Assembly (NCBI GenBank): GCA_965249005.1
Contig: CBDFLD010000020.1
Span: forward strand, 652,569 to 716,568
Reading direction: 5' to 3'
Length of the DNA stretch: 64,000 bases
Source: CBDFLD01 sp965249005
GTDB lineage: Bacteria > Acidobacteriota > UBA6911
The notes beneath the pieces are model-generated. The model made no database searches. It was not told where the DNA came from and worked only from the letters and a program-made list of their open reading frames with translations. A program made the translations under genes and the position numbers. This document shows positions 33,744 to 44,080 of this stretch, in pieces; positions within the stretch are counted from its first letter, which is position 1; each line of letters begins with the position of its first letter.

Positions 33744-35580
33744 TTTTTTGCATGAGGAGGAAGAAAAGCCCTGGAACGTGCGCCGTTACGGGATAAAATG
33801 CGTTTGATATATTTACAAGACATCCCGAAAGGAGCACATTCCAGGTGAATAAAAGAAACCACAGAATCCTCCTCCGAGACAAGCAAAATCTTACACGCCG
33901 GTTGGAAAGAAATCAGTTTGAGGACCGGTCCGATCCTATGTTCAAGGACTCCAACACCTACTACGAGATCGCCGAGAGAACGCGCGCCATCGGATCTGGT
34001 GGTATCGGAGCCATTCACAAGCTCGTGTGTAAGCTTGGATTGGACAAAGATATCAACAGAAACATCGTTTTGCTCAAGTACCACTTTCCTTACTGGGAAT
34101 CCGATCATGTACTGAACATCGCATACAACGTCTTGTCGGGTGGAACCTGTCTCGAAGATATCGAGCGGTTGCGCCAGGATGAGACCTACATGAACGGACT
34201 GGGAGCCGAGAGGATTCCGGATCCCACGACGGCTGGAGATTTCCTCCGTCGTTTCGATGAGGATTGGATCTTCGGACTTCAGGAAACCATCAATGAAACC
34301 CGAACCAAGGTGTGGAAGTTGCAGGATGCTTCCTTCCGGAAGGAGGCCATCATCGACGTGGACGGGACCGTCGCCGGAACCTTGGGGGAATGCAAGGAAG
34401 GAATGGACATTGCCTACAACGGGATCTGGGGTTACGCACCGTTGATCGTGACCTTGGCCAATACGAATGAGGTCCTCTATCTGATGAATCGGCCGGGCAA
34501 CCGTCCCTCTTCCGACGGAGCGGCCGAGTGGATGGACCGGGCAATCGATCTGGTGTCGTCGGTGTTTACGAAGGTCTGGCTTCGGGGCGACACGGATTTC
34601 TCGCTGACGAGAAACTTCGATCGCTGGGACGAGCGGGTTGGTTTTGTCTTTGGTTATGACGCCAAGCCGAACCTGGTCGGGATGGCCGATGCCCTGCCGG
34701 AGAGACAATGGAAACCGCTCGAGCGGCCTCCTCGTTATGAGGTCAAGAGCGAAGAACGGCGCCGTCCGGAAAACGTCAAAGAACAAGTAATCAAGGAGAG
34801 AGAATTCAAGAACATCCGCCTGCAGAGCGAGCAGGTCGCCGAGTTTGACTATCGTCCCGGACACTGTAAGAAAACCTATCGCATGGTTGTGGTTCGGAAG
34901 AACCTCACGATCGAAAAGGGGGAGCACCGGCTGTTTGATGAGGTCCGGTACTTCTTCTACATCACCAACGATCGGGAGATGACGATGGGAGAAGTGGTCC
35001 TTTTTGCCAACGATCGCTGCAACCAGGAAAACGTCATCGGTCAGCTCAAGAGTGGAGTGAACGCCTTGAGGATGCCTTCGGACAGTCTGGTATCGAACTG
35101 GGCCTACATGGTCATCGCATCGCTGGCGTGGAATCTGAAGGCCTGGTATGGCCTGGTGACGCAGGCGCCGACAGTACGTCGTGATATCTTGAGGATGGAG
35201 TTCAAACGCTTCCTGGTGAACTTTGTGCAAATACCCTGTCAGATTGTAAGAACCGGTCGTCGCCTCGTTTACAGGATATTGGCCTATAGCAAGCATCTCG
35301 AAACCTTTTTGGCGACGTTCGACTATATCAGGCAACTCAGGTTTACTTGAAGGCGCCTCGCCGGCGGGTGAGCCCGTACCCCCGGCGGAGCAAGAGTGGC
35401 GGGCGAAAGGAAGGGCATAACAGAGACAAACAAGATCAAGTGATCCAGACAACCAATGGAAGGTTTGTCTCTTGTGTTTCTCTTTGCTTTCCCTGTTACG
35501 CACAAGGAGCTGAAATCCACGAGATATTCGGAAAAGGCAAACGATTTTCCGAGCGAGCTCATACCTCGCTTATTTTGGGG
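33727..35580 (+). mobile_element. IS1380-family insertion sequence, copy 2
   Basis: It has the same length (1,854 bp) and orientation as copy 1, with CTAG on both sides (33723-33726 and 35581-35584). Only the final base differs by eye. The left flank is the amidohydrolase gene at a natural GGTCTAGAC; the right flank does not continue that gene and instead leads to an unrelated EAL protein. Confidence 0.88.
33845..35350 (+). CDS. IS1380-family transposase, copy 2
   Basis: The 501-residue translation is the same as copy 1, with the same DDE candidates (D171/D173, D249/D251, E395). Identity of both copies suggests recent transposition or gene conversion. Confidence 0.92.
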   Translation: MNKRNHRILLRDKQNLTRRLERNQFEDRSDPMFKDSNTYYEIAERTRAIGSGGIGAIHKLVCKLGLDKDINRNIVLLKYHFPYWESDHVLNIAYNVLSGGTCLEDIERLRQDETYMNGLGAERIPDPTTAGDFLRRFDEDWIFGLQETINETRTKVWKLQDASFRKEAIIDVDGTVAGTLGECKEGMDIAYNGIWGYAPLIVTLANTNEVLYLMNRPGNRPSSDGAAEWMDRAIDLVSSVFTKVWLRGDTDFSLTRNFDRWDERVGFVFGYDAKPNLVGMADALPERQWKPLERPPRYEVKSEERRRPENVKEQVIKEREFKNIRLQSEQVAEFDYRPGHCKKTYRMVVVRKNLTIEKGEHRLFDEVRYFFYITNDREMTMGEVVLFANDRCNQENVIGQLKSGVNALRMPSDSLVSNWAYMVIASLAWNLKAWYGLVTQAPTVRRDILRMEFKRFLVNFVQIPCQIVRTGRRLVYRILAYSKHLETFLATFDYIRQLRFT

Positions 35581-35680
35581 CTAGTTACGATATCGAATTC
35601 TGTCGCGGGGCAAAAGGAAGAAGTGTTTCGCCGGCGGGCGATCGCGAGTGCGCCACTCGATTGACGCCGTGCTATGAAGC

Positions 35681-36829
35681 GGATCGACTAGGGGCTACGT
35701 ACGCGAAGAGTTCCAAGTCTATTACCAGCCGCAATTGGACCTCATGAGCGGCCAGCTCCGCACGGCTGAAGCACTCCTGCGGTGGACTAACCCCGAGCTC
35801 GGTCCGGTGTCCCCCGGGGACTTCATACCGATGGCCGAGGAAACCGGCCTAATTGTCAGTATCGGGGAGTGGGTGCTGCGTACCGCATGCACTCAGCTCA
35901 AGCGCTGGCAGGATGATGGCGTGCCGATGTCGCGCGTAGCCGTGAATATCTCGACGGTCCAGTTCCTCCAGGGCAACTTCGTGGATCTGGTCGACGAGAT
36001 ATTGACCGAGACCGGAATCGACCCAGATGGGCTCGAGCTAGAGATTACGGAAAGCTTGCTCGCGAAGGATGTGGACGCCGCCATTCGTATCCTCAGTCGT
36101 CTTAAGAGCCTCGGACTTCAGCTCAGCATCGATGATTTTGGAACTGGCTACTCCAGCCTCAGCCAGCTCAAACACTTTCCCATTGACCGGCTCAAGATCG
36201 ACCAATCGTTCATCCGCGACCTTGTCTCGGATCCCAACGACGCCGCTATCGCGCTCGCGATCATTTCAATGGCGCAGAGCATGAACCTGCGGGTAGTTGC
36301 GGAAGGTGTTGAGACGAAGGCGCAGCTGCAATTTCTACAGAGGCAGGGTTGCCATGAGGCACAGGGATTCTATTTGAGCCGCCCGATACCTGCCGGTGAT
36401 CTGGCTGATCTGTTGCGAGCCGAACCGTCGGCCGACGCGGACCTGCCTTGCTCCGAGCAAACGATCCTACTCGTCGTCGACGACCAATCTACGCTTGCCC
36501 TGCTCGGGGGGTTTCTGCACACAGAGCCCTATCGAGTGCTTTCCACGGATAAGGTCGGGGAGGCTTTCGCGATCCTTGCTACCCATGACGTAAATGTCGT
36601 GGTTGCCGACTACATGATGCCGGATATGCTCGGCACGAAGTTTTTCGAGCGAGTACGAAAGCTCTATCCTACAACGGCGCGCATCATGCTGAGCGGAGCA
36701 AACGATGTTGAAGCTGTTATCAGCGCGGTAAATGACGGTGGGGTGTACAAATTCGTGGGAAAGCCTGTGCAGCGCGAGAACCTAATCGGCGTCCTGAGAG
36801 AGGCGTCTCGCGCGGAGCACGTAATGTAG
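35681..36829 (+). CDS. EAL-REC protein, N-terminus missing
   Basis: The frame is open from 35678 (after a TGA) but the first usable start is a TTG at 35735, which falls inside the EAL domain. Homology begins earlier with REEFQVYYQPQLDL, so the gene is truncated at its 5' end. EAL motifs: AEALLRW, VNISTVQF, LEITESLL, IDDFGTGYSSL, LKIDQSFI and VAEGVET are all present, so catalytic metal ligands for c-di-GMP hydrolysis look intact. A receiver domain follows (from about residue 260), with the phosphoacceptor in VVADYMMPD, S/T in MLSG and K in GKPVQ. An upstream PAS/GGDEF part is presumably lost. The EAL-REC order is less common than REC-EAL. Confidence 0.75.
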   Translation, partial: GSTRGYVREEFQVYYQPQLDLMSGQLRTAEALLRWTNPELGPVSPGDFIPMAEETGLIVSIGEWVLRTACTQLKRWQDDGVPMSRVAVNISTVQFLQGNFVDLVDEILTETGIDPDGLELEITESLLAKDVDAAIRILSRLKSLGLQLSIDDFGTGYSSLSQLKHFPIDRLKIDQSFIRDLVSDPNDAAIALAIISMAQSMNLRVVAEGVETKAQLQFLQRQGCHEAQGFYLSRPIPAGDLADLLRAEPSADADLPCSEQTILLVVDDQSTLALLGGFLHTEPYRVLSTDKVGEAFAILATHDVNVVVADYMMPDMLGTKFFERVRKLYPTTARIMLSGANDVEAVISAVNDGGVYKFVGKPVQRENLIGVLREASRAEHVM

Positions 36830-36973
36830 TTGCAAGGTGACCTTCCTCTGCCTCAGACCGTGCATGGATTCGTGTGAGGAACCGCTAAAGTCGTGCGGAC
36901 GCTTGCCGATAACGAGTCCGTAATGGGACTGTAATAGTCAATCTCTTCGCGGCCAACGCGCCGCTTCCACCGG

Positions 36974-38143
36974 ATGATTTATATGGGACACGGGCAGCTC
37001 ATCACCTCGGAATCGGTGTCCGAAGGTCACCCCGACAAGCTCTGCGACCAAGTCTCCGACGCGGTGTTGGATGCCATCCTAGCGCAGGACAGCCGCGCGC
37101 GGGTGGCGTGCGAGACCATGGCTAAGACTGGAATGGTCATCGTCGCCGGAGAGATCACCACCTCTGCCGTCGTCGACTATGAGGCGCTCATCCGCGATCA
37201 GATCAAGGCCATCGGGTATGACAAACCCGAGCTCGGGTTCGACGGCGCCACCTGCGCGGTGCTGAACGCTATCGGCAAGCAGTCGCCGGACATCGCCCGG
37301 GGGGTGGACGAGGCCGAGGGGGACGACCTAGGCGCGGGCGACCAGGGAATGATGTACGGCTACGCGACGAACGAGACCGACGTGCTGATGCCCGCGCCCA
37401 TCACCTACGCCCACCGGCTCGTCCGTCGCCAATCTGAAGTGCGTCGCGACGGGACCCTGGCGTGGCTACGCCCGGACGCCAAGAGCCAGGTCACCTTTCG
37501 CTACGTGAACGGTCAGCCGACTTGCATCGACGCCATCGTGCTCTCCACCCAACACGACCCCGAGATCGACGAAAGGCAACAGCGCGAGGCGGTCATGGAG
37601 GAGATCATCCGCCCCGTGATCCCTGCCAAGTGGCTGACGAACGGCACCCAGTACCACATCAATCCCACCGGCCGGTTCGTGATCGGTGGCCCGGTGGGCG
37701 ACTGTGGACTCACGGGGCGCAAGATCATCGTCGACACCTATGGCGGCGTGGGGCGACACGGAGGCGGTGCCTTCTCCGGTAAGGACCCCTCGAAGGTTGA
37801 CCGGTCCGCCGCGTATGCCTGCCGCTATGTGGCCAAGAACGTCGTCGCCGCCGAGCTAGCTGAGCGCTGTGAGGTGCAGGTCTCATACGCCATCGGGGTC
37901 GCCGAGCCCACGTCGGTAAATATCGAGACCTTCGGCACCGGCAAGCTGAACGACGACAAGCTCAGCGAGCTGGTGAACCAGCACTTCGACCTCAAGCCCC
38001 GGGCCATAATCCGCACCCTTGAGCTGTGCCGGCCTATCTACCGACGAACGGCTGTCTACGGCCACTTCGGGCGGGAGGAAGAGGATTTTACCTGGGAGCG
38101 TACGGACAAGGCCGATGCCCTGCGCGATGCGGCGGGGCTCTAG
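36974..38143 (+). CDS. metK: S-adenosylmethionine synthetase
   Basis: MetK makes SAM from methionine and ATP. The 389-residue protein has TSESVSEGHPDKLCDQVSDAVLD, GAGDQGMMYGYATNET and GGGAFSGKDPSKVDRSAAY, all hallmark motifs. ATG 36983 (MGHGQLI) is an equally good start. No obvious ribosome-binding site is visible at either. A 143-base leader precedes it, without a recognisable SAM riboswitch. It heads a metK-ahcY-metE-like cluster. Confidence 0.97.
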   Translation: MIYMGHGQLITSESVSEGHPDKLCDQVSDAVLDAILAQDSRARVACETMAKTGMVIVAGEITTSAVVDYEALIRDQIKAIGYDKPELGFDGATCAVLNAIGKQSPDIARGVDEAEGDDLGAGDQGMMYGYATNETDVLMPAPITYAHRLVRRQSEVRRDGTLAWLRPDAKSQVTFRYVNGQPTCIDAIVLSTQHDPEIDERQQREAVMEEIIRPVIPAKWLTNGTQYHINPTGRFVIGGPVGDCGLTGRKIIVDTYGGVGRHGGGAFSGKDPSKVDRSAAYACRYVAKNVVAAELAERCEVQVSYAIGVAEPTSVNIETFGTGKLNDDKLSELVNQHFDLKPRAIIRTLELCRPIYRRTAVYGHFGREEEDFTWERTDKADALRDAAGL

Positions 38144-38163
38144 CCCGCACTAAGTGCGGGCTA
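38141..38163 (+). promoter_or_regulatory. Hairpin spanning the metK stop codon, before ahcY
   Basis: A perfect 10-bp stem TAGCCCGCAC / GTGCGGGCTA with loop TAA begins at the metK stop codon and ends 21 bases before the ahcY ATG. There is no T-run, so it is more likely an mRNA-stability, translation-coupling or attenuation element than a simple terminator. Confidence 0.5.
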
Positions 38164-38184
38164 GGTACCTGGACGGGAGCAGAC

Positions 38185-39501
<1,317 letters not shown>

Positions 39502-39634
39502 GCTAGGTTGGACCGCAATAAGCGTTGGAACAAGGGTCCCTAAGTGTTCCAGACTTCCGCCGATGACTCGATCGTCGCGAGATATCTTGGAGATTCCCGA
39601 CCGTAAATGGGGCCGCGCACACAAGAGGTTGACC

Positions 39635-40678
39635 ATGACCGCGTTGCAAACGACTACTATAGGCTCCTTCCCGAAGCCAGATTACGTGTCCGTCCGAGAT
39701 TGGTTTCAGGATAGGTATACGCCCACCTACGACGCGAACTATTTCCTCAGCCGGGAGGTCGAGACGAAACTCGCGTTAGCGACCAAGGAAGCCATCGCGG
39801 CCCAAGTAAACGCAGGAATCGATGTGCCGACCGACGGTGAGATACGCCGTGAGCATTACATTTTCTACCATCTTCGTCACCTATCGGGAATCGATTTCGA
39901 CCGAAGGCAAGTACGGCAGATAAGAACCGGCGCCTGGGAGGAACAGGTTCCGACGATAGGTAATCGGATTGTGCCCAAGGACCGATTTCTGGTGTACGAC
40001 TTCCAGATTGCGCAATCCTACTCCTCCAAACCCGTTAAGATCACGATTCCAGGTCCCATGACGATCGCCGACACGATCGTCGACGAGTACTACGGGGACG
40101 AGAGAGCGCTCAATCGGGATCTGGCCGAGGCGATCAACGTTGAAGTCCGTGCCTTAGCCGATGCAGGGTGCAGATGGATTCAGATTGACGAGCCGGTATT
40201 CGCCCGTAAACCCGAAGAGGCTCTCGCCTACGGCATCCAAGACCTCGAGCGATGTTTCTACGGGGTGCCGGACGGGATACGACGTATCGTACATCTGTGC
40301 TGCGGCTATCCGCGACACCTCGACGAGCCCGAGGAGGATGTGCGAAAAGCCGACCCCCATGCCTATTTCGCCCTGGCCCCTGCCCTCGAGGAAGCCTCCA
40401 TCGACATGGTGTCCGTGGAGGACGCTCATCGCCCCGTCGATCTAAGCTTACTTGAGATCTTCTCGACTACAAACGTCATTCTCGGAGTGGTAGCGATCGC
40501 GAAAAAGCGGGTGGAGTCGGTACAAGAGATTGGCGCGCGCTTGACGGACGCCCTCAACCACATTGACCCTCTACGACTGTTGGCCGCACCGGATTGTGGG
40601 CTGGGCATGCTCGACTGGCCGATGGCACAACAGAAGCTCCAAAATTTGGTGTCGGCTGCGGCAAACGTGGGGCGGTGA
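39635..40678 (+). CDS. Core MetE-like methionine synthase
   Basis: The 347-residue protein corresponds only to the C-terminal catalytic domain of cobalamin-independent MetE. Residues fitting the zinc site are H220, C222, E262 and C321 (VHLCCGYP, SVEDAHR, PDCGLG). TTIGSFPKP near the start and DEPVFARK are further family marks. Such single-domain core-MetE proteins occur in archaea and some bacteria and take the methyl group from donors other than free methyl-folate triglutamate. With metK and ahcY upstream it closes a methionine cycle. ATG 39635 follows AGAGG. Confidence 0.85.
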   Translation: MTALQTTTIGSFPKPDYVSVRDWFQDRYTPTYDANYFLSREVETKLALATKEAIAAQVNAGIDVPTDGEIRREHYIFYHLRHLSGIDFDRRQVRQIRTGAWEEQVPTIGNRIVPKDRFLVYDFQIAQSYSSKPVKITIPGPMTIADTIVDEYYGDERALNRDLAEAINVEVRALADAGCRWIQIDEPVFARKPEEALAYGIQDLERCFYGVPDGIRRIVHLCCGYPRHLDEPEEDVRKADPHAYFALAPALEEASIDMVSVEDAHRPVDLSLLEIFSTTNVILGVVAIAKKRVESVQEIGARLTDALNHIDPLRLLAAPDCGLGMLDWPMAQQKLQNLVSAAANVGR

Positions 40679-40727
40679 CAGACGGTGCTGCTTCGCTGTC
40701 GCAACCGATCGTCATTTCGGTTCCTGA

Positions 40728-41666
40728 TTACCACCGAGCCTCAGCCAGAGTTAGAAGCCGATGGGGCATCGGGGGTGTACGCAACGCGACGTAGGCCAGG
40801 CGCGAGACCATCTCCTCGAGGCGGTAGCGGCGGTTGAAGCGGTAGGAGAACTCCCCGAGGTATCGCGGCAGGTGTTTGGCACTGATGGCATGGTAGGTTC
40901 CGTGGATCGCGCGCTTGACGTTTCCGAGCATCGTGTTGACCCAGTTCAACGCGCGCTTCTCGGCCCGCTTCCGGTAATGATGGGCTGGTGGAGACAGCCG
41001 GCGCGCTGCACCGCTGCGAAGCAAGCCAATCCATCGGACACGACAACGCTACCGGCCCCCAGATGTTTGCACGCCCAGGCAGCGATCTCATCGCTGCGGA
41101 ACCCGCGCACGCAGCTCAATCGCATTGCCACCGGCCGTCCCTCGGCGTTGGTCGCAACCGCGGCGACGAACGGCGTCTTTGCATCGGCACCGCGCCCGCG
41201 CTTGCCCCCGTGACGTTCACCTCCCCAGTAGGCGTCGTCGAGCTGCACGAAACCGCCGAGGGCCCGAGTGTCGTCACGCTCCTTCATCGCCTGCATGAGC
41301 TTGTGCTTCATCCGCCAGGCACTGTTGTACGACAGCCCGAGTTGGCGAGAGAGTTCGAGCGCCGAGACGCCGTTCTTGCTCTGGGTAAGCAGATACATCG
41401 CGAGGAACCACGTCGTGAGCGGTAACTTCGTGTGCGCGAAGAGGCTCCCGGCGATGAGTGAGGTCTGATGATGGCACCGATGGCACTGGTACAGCGCTCG
41501 GGTATTGAGGGTGCAGAAGCCGGTGTAGTGGCACTGGGGACAGACGAAACCGTTGGGCCCATCGCCAGCGGTGCAGTGCCTCAGCGCATTGCGCTTCGGT
41601 GCCGTATTCGGCGAGAAACTGCGGAAGGCTGTATCCCTTTTGGAACTGGATGTGATTGCGTGCCAT
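40728..41666 (-). pseudogene. IS1595-family transposase with two frameshifts
   Basis: The protein can be reconstructed only across three frames. The N-terminus MARNHIQFQKGYSLPQFLAE reads from 41666. The frame then shifts near 41590 to FVCPQCHYTGFC and the zinc-ribbon/DDE middle (PLTTWFLAMYLLTQSKNGVS, GGFVQLDDAYWGGE, VVVSDGLACF). It shifts again near 40970 to KRALNWVNTMLGNVKRAIHG and the C-terminus YRFNRRYRLEEMVSRL. All expected IS1595 parts are present, so this is a recently broken element. It borders the methionine-cycle cluster. Confidence 0.82.
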
Positions 41667-41737
41667 GTCAATTTCCTCTGGCGAATCAGACCGTTCCAGT
41701 ATGACCAGGGTGCTGGCTCACCAGCTGAGCTTCAGGC

Positions 41738-42214
41738 GTAATCAGGAAGGCGTTTGGTTCAATTGCTCTCTGTACATTTCTGAGCTCGTTGCCGACCGCA
41801 GGTGCGCACGAGCTGGGCTCCAATTTGAAACCGCTCTCGTTCGGGACAGACCAGACCACGATTGACGTCGACAAGGTTGTGTGGGAACCGCTCGAACTTG
41901 AGGGTGTGGAAATTGCCGTGCTAAGAGGTGACCTCGCGAAGGGCGGTGCTGAAGTCTTGTTGCGCATGCCCCCTGGTTACGCGGTTCCGAATCATACCCA
42001 TACCAGCGACGAGCTCTATGTTTGGATCAAAGGCGCTTTCACACTGGTCGCTCACGATGGAACGAGAACGCACTTCGATGGGCAGGCGTACCTGAGCTTC
42101 CCCGGCAATGCCCCACCGCATGCGCTCGAATGCGGCCAGCAGGAGCCGTGCGTCTTCTATTTGAAGTACTCGCGTCCCTTTGACATTCGATATGTACCCG
42201 ACTCAACTGGATGA
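41738..42214 (+). CDS. Exported cupin-domain protein, start codon probably lost
   Basis: An open frame begins after a TGA at 41726 with a clear signal peptide (RKAFGSIALCTFLSSLPTAG) but no ATG, GTG or TTG before it; the first possible start, TTG 41789, would remove most of the signal. The mature part is a single cupin: GAEVLLRMPPGYAVPNHTHTSDELYVW with metal ligands in HTHTSDE, and the second motif FPGNAPPHALEC. The IS1595 right end lies just upstream and may have removed the start. Function: small-molecule binding or dioxygenase-like activity, unknown. Confidence 0.65.
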   Translation, partial: VIRKAFGSIALCTFLSSLPTAGAHELGSNLKPLSFGTDQTTIDVDKVVWEPLELEGVEIAVLRGDLAKGGAEVLLRMPPGYAVPNHTHTSDELYVWIKGAFTLVAHDGTRTHFDGQAYLSFPGNAPPHALECGQQEPCVFYLKYSRPFDIRYVPDSTG

Positions 42215-42244
42215 GGATTCCTGGATCTTTCGGTCAATCTCGCT

Positions 42245-43891
42245 CTAATCGTGGCCCGAAGTATTGCTCGAATGGAAACGGCGGTCACGCACATGGAAGT
42301 GCTCCCGGGAGGAGCTGCTTTGAGCCAGCCCCTTGGGCCGGTACTGCCAACCAATGAGAGACGAAAGATCGGCAATGATCTCATGCGCGTCTGCCTGGAT
42401 CTGAAAGAACATAACTCCTTTGGCGCCATGGTCTATGGCATCGCCGAAGTAATCGACCAACCAGTCCGGGGGGTTGCGATGGGTGTTTGGCGGCCACCAG
42501 TTTTCCATGTTGGTATGAGTCAGCTGGATGTGGGGGCGCCCGGCGAAACTATCGGGCATGGGGTGCATGCGACGTACGTCCCATTCGGCGACGCCGATTT
42601 CGCGCGGCACACCGGACTTGAACTCGCGGAAATTGATGGCGGGGTTGGCATCCAGCGACTCCCGCGTCTTGACCTTTTCGTCCCGATATTTCCAGCACCA
42701 GGACTCGACGAACATCTCCGCTTCCGGATCGATTTCCTTCAGTATCTCGAATGCATCGATCGTCATCGAGTTTTTGCCCGCGAATCCCTCTCCCATCACC
42801 TTTTCATGTCGATACGGACAGATCAGGTAAACATGCGAGTCGTCGATACCGAATTCGCCGATGATCGCAGACCACCATTTCTTCATGATCTCACGGCACT
42901 CCGGCTGATCCGCGTTGATGCCGACGTTTTTCATGTTGAGCTCGTGGTATTTCAATTCAGGATGGTAAGTGGCGAAAAACTCCGGCAGCTGTGAGTAGAA
43001 CAGATTGTAAGCAATCTGGATCCCACTTTCCCGCGCATAGGCGAAGATCTTGTGACTCAATTCGCTGCGCCAGGCAGGATCGACGACGAACTCCGCGAGG
43101 GTGGAATCATCTCGGGGGATCTCGGGAAACGTCTTGAAGATCAAATCACCCCATAGGTAGCCGCCCGTGTCGCAGTACATCGGCAGCAGATTGAAGCGCT
43201 TGCGACGCATCCAATCGATCGCGGTCTTCCAGCCGTCGAACCCCCATAGACGCCAGTTGTTTGCATGTGGGTGCTTCCAGACATAGTGATAGAAAAGGCT
43301 GCGGATGGGGACCGTGGGCCTTTCTGTACGGTCCAACCCACCGAGCTCCACGAACTCCAGACGTGGGACGCGGGTTCCATCAATAAAGAACCCGATTCCA
43401 AGCTCTTTTTCCAGCAGCGAGTAAACGGCATGACTCGCGCCGACCAGAGTATCCCCAGCCAGCATCAGGACCAATTTGGATCCTGACGATCTCGTCACCT
43501 TCTCCGATTCGATAACGCGCGCCTGCAGGCGACAGCCTTCTTCGCCGAGTGAATCCGTGGCAACGTCGAAACCGTTTGCCTGAAGTTTCTTCAGAGCCGA
43601 ATTTTCGTGAGGGGTGCCGAAAACAATGCAGCGCGTCTCATCGAGCTTTCTCAGATCGGTCCCGACCCCGTATCGGCGGACCGACACACCAAGCGTCTGC
43701 TGAAGGAAACTTACCAGATCATCGCGTGCCATTCTTATGCGCGCTGGTGCCTCATCCATACTGATCAATGCAACCGGCTGCTCGCGAACGATCGTGGTTG
43801 TCGTTGCAGCCCGCATTTCGTTGGAAGTCCAAAGTACGGCAAGCAGAACCGCTACCAGAGAAAAAGGCGATCTTGTCTCGAATGTATTCAT
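42245..43891 (-). CDS. GH89/alpha-N-acetylglucosaminidase-like exported protein
   Basis: About 548 residues from ATG 43891. A signal peptide (FSLVAVLLAVLWTSNEMRAA) is followed by an alpha/beta N-domain (RIMARDD-like segment, GTPHENSALKKL, SHAVYSLLEKELGIGFFIDG) and a TIM-barrel region (GWKTAIDWMRRKRFNLLPMY, TFPEIP, RHEKVMGEGF, WENVRRMHPMPD-like part). This layout resembles alpha-N-acetylglucosaminidases and related DUF4838/GH67-like enzymes. It stops soon after the barrel with a serine/histidine-rich tail and is shorter than typical GH89 proteins, so the C-terminus may be truncated. Catalytic residues were not assigned. Confidence 0.55.
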   Translation of the reverse strand: MNTFETRSPFSLVAVLLAVLWTSNEMRAATTTTIVREQPVALISMDEAPARIRMARDDLVSFLQQTLGVSVRRYGVGTDLRKLDETRCIVFGTPHENSALKKLQANGFDVATDSLGEEGCRLQARVIESEKVTRSSGSKLVLMLAGDTLVGASHAVYSLLEKELGIGFFIDGTRVPRLEFVELGGLDRTERPTVPIRSLFYHYVWKHPHANNWRLWGFDGWKTAIDWMRRKRFNLLPMYCDTGGYLWGDLIFKTFPEIPRDDSTLAEFVVDPAWRSELSHKIFAYARESGIQIAYNLFYSQLPEFFATYHPELKYHELNMKNVGINADQPECREIMKKWWSAIIGEFGIDDSHVYLICPYRHEKVMGEGFAGKNSMTIDAFEILKEIDPEAEMFVESWCWKYRDEKVKTRESLDANPAINFREFKSGVPREIGVAEWDVRRMHPMPDSFAGRPHIQLTHTNMENWWPPNTHRNPPDWLVDYFGDAIDHGAKGVMFFQIQADAHEIIADLSSLIGWQYRPKGLAQSSSSREHFHVRDRRFHSSNTSGHD

Positions 43892-44080
43892 AACCAACGA
43901 TTTCCTCTTGAATGGAATCGCTTTGCGGTTATTCCTGTTCACCTTCTTCACCACCCATGTTCCGGAGCGTGGGGTGAGCACACCGCCTTGGGCCCGAGCA
44001 GACTACTATTCTATCAGGAAGACCGAGCCGCACTCGTTTGAATTCCTGTCACAACGATCTCAGGGTGACTCTTTCTCACT

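Noticed and set aside
5813..35580. Composite transposon formed by the two IS1380 copies
   Set aside because: The 26-kb interior holds core housekeeping genes, which argues against a mobile unit; I report only the recombination potential.
36830..36973. SAM or SAH riboswitch upstream of metK
   Set aside because: I could not find the conserved core of any SAM or SAH riboswitch class by eye; a covariance search would be needed.
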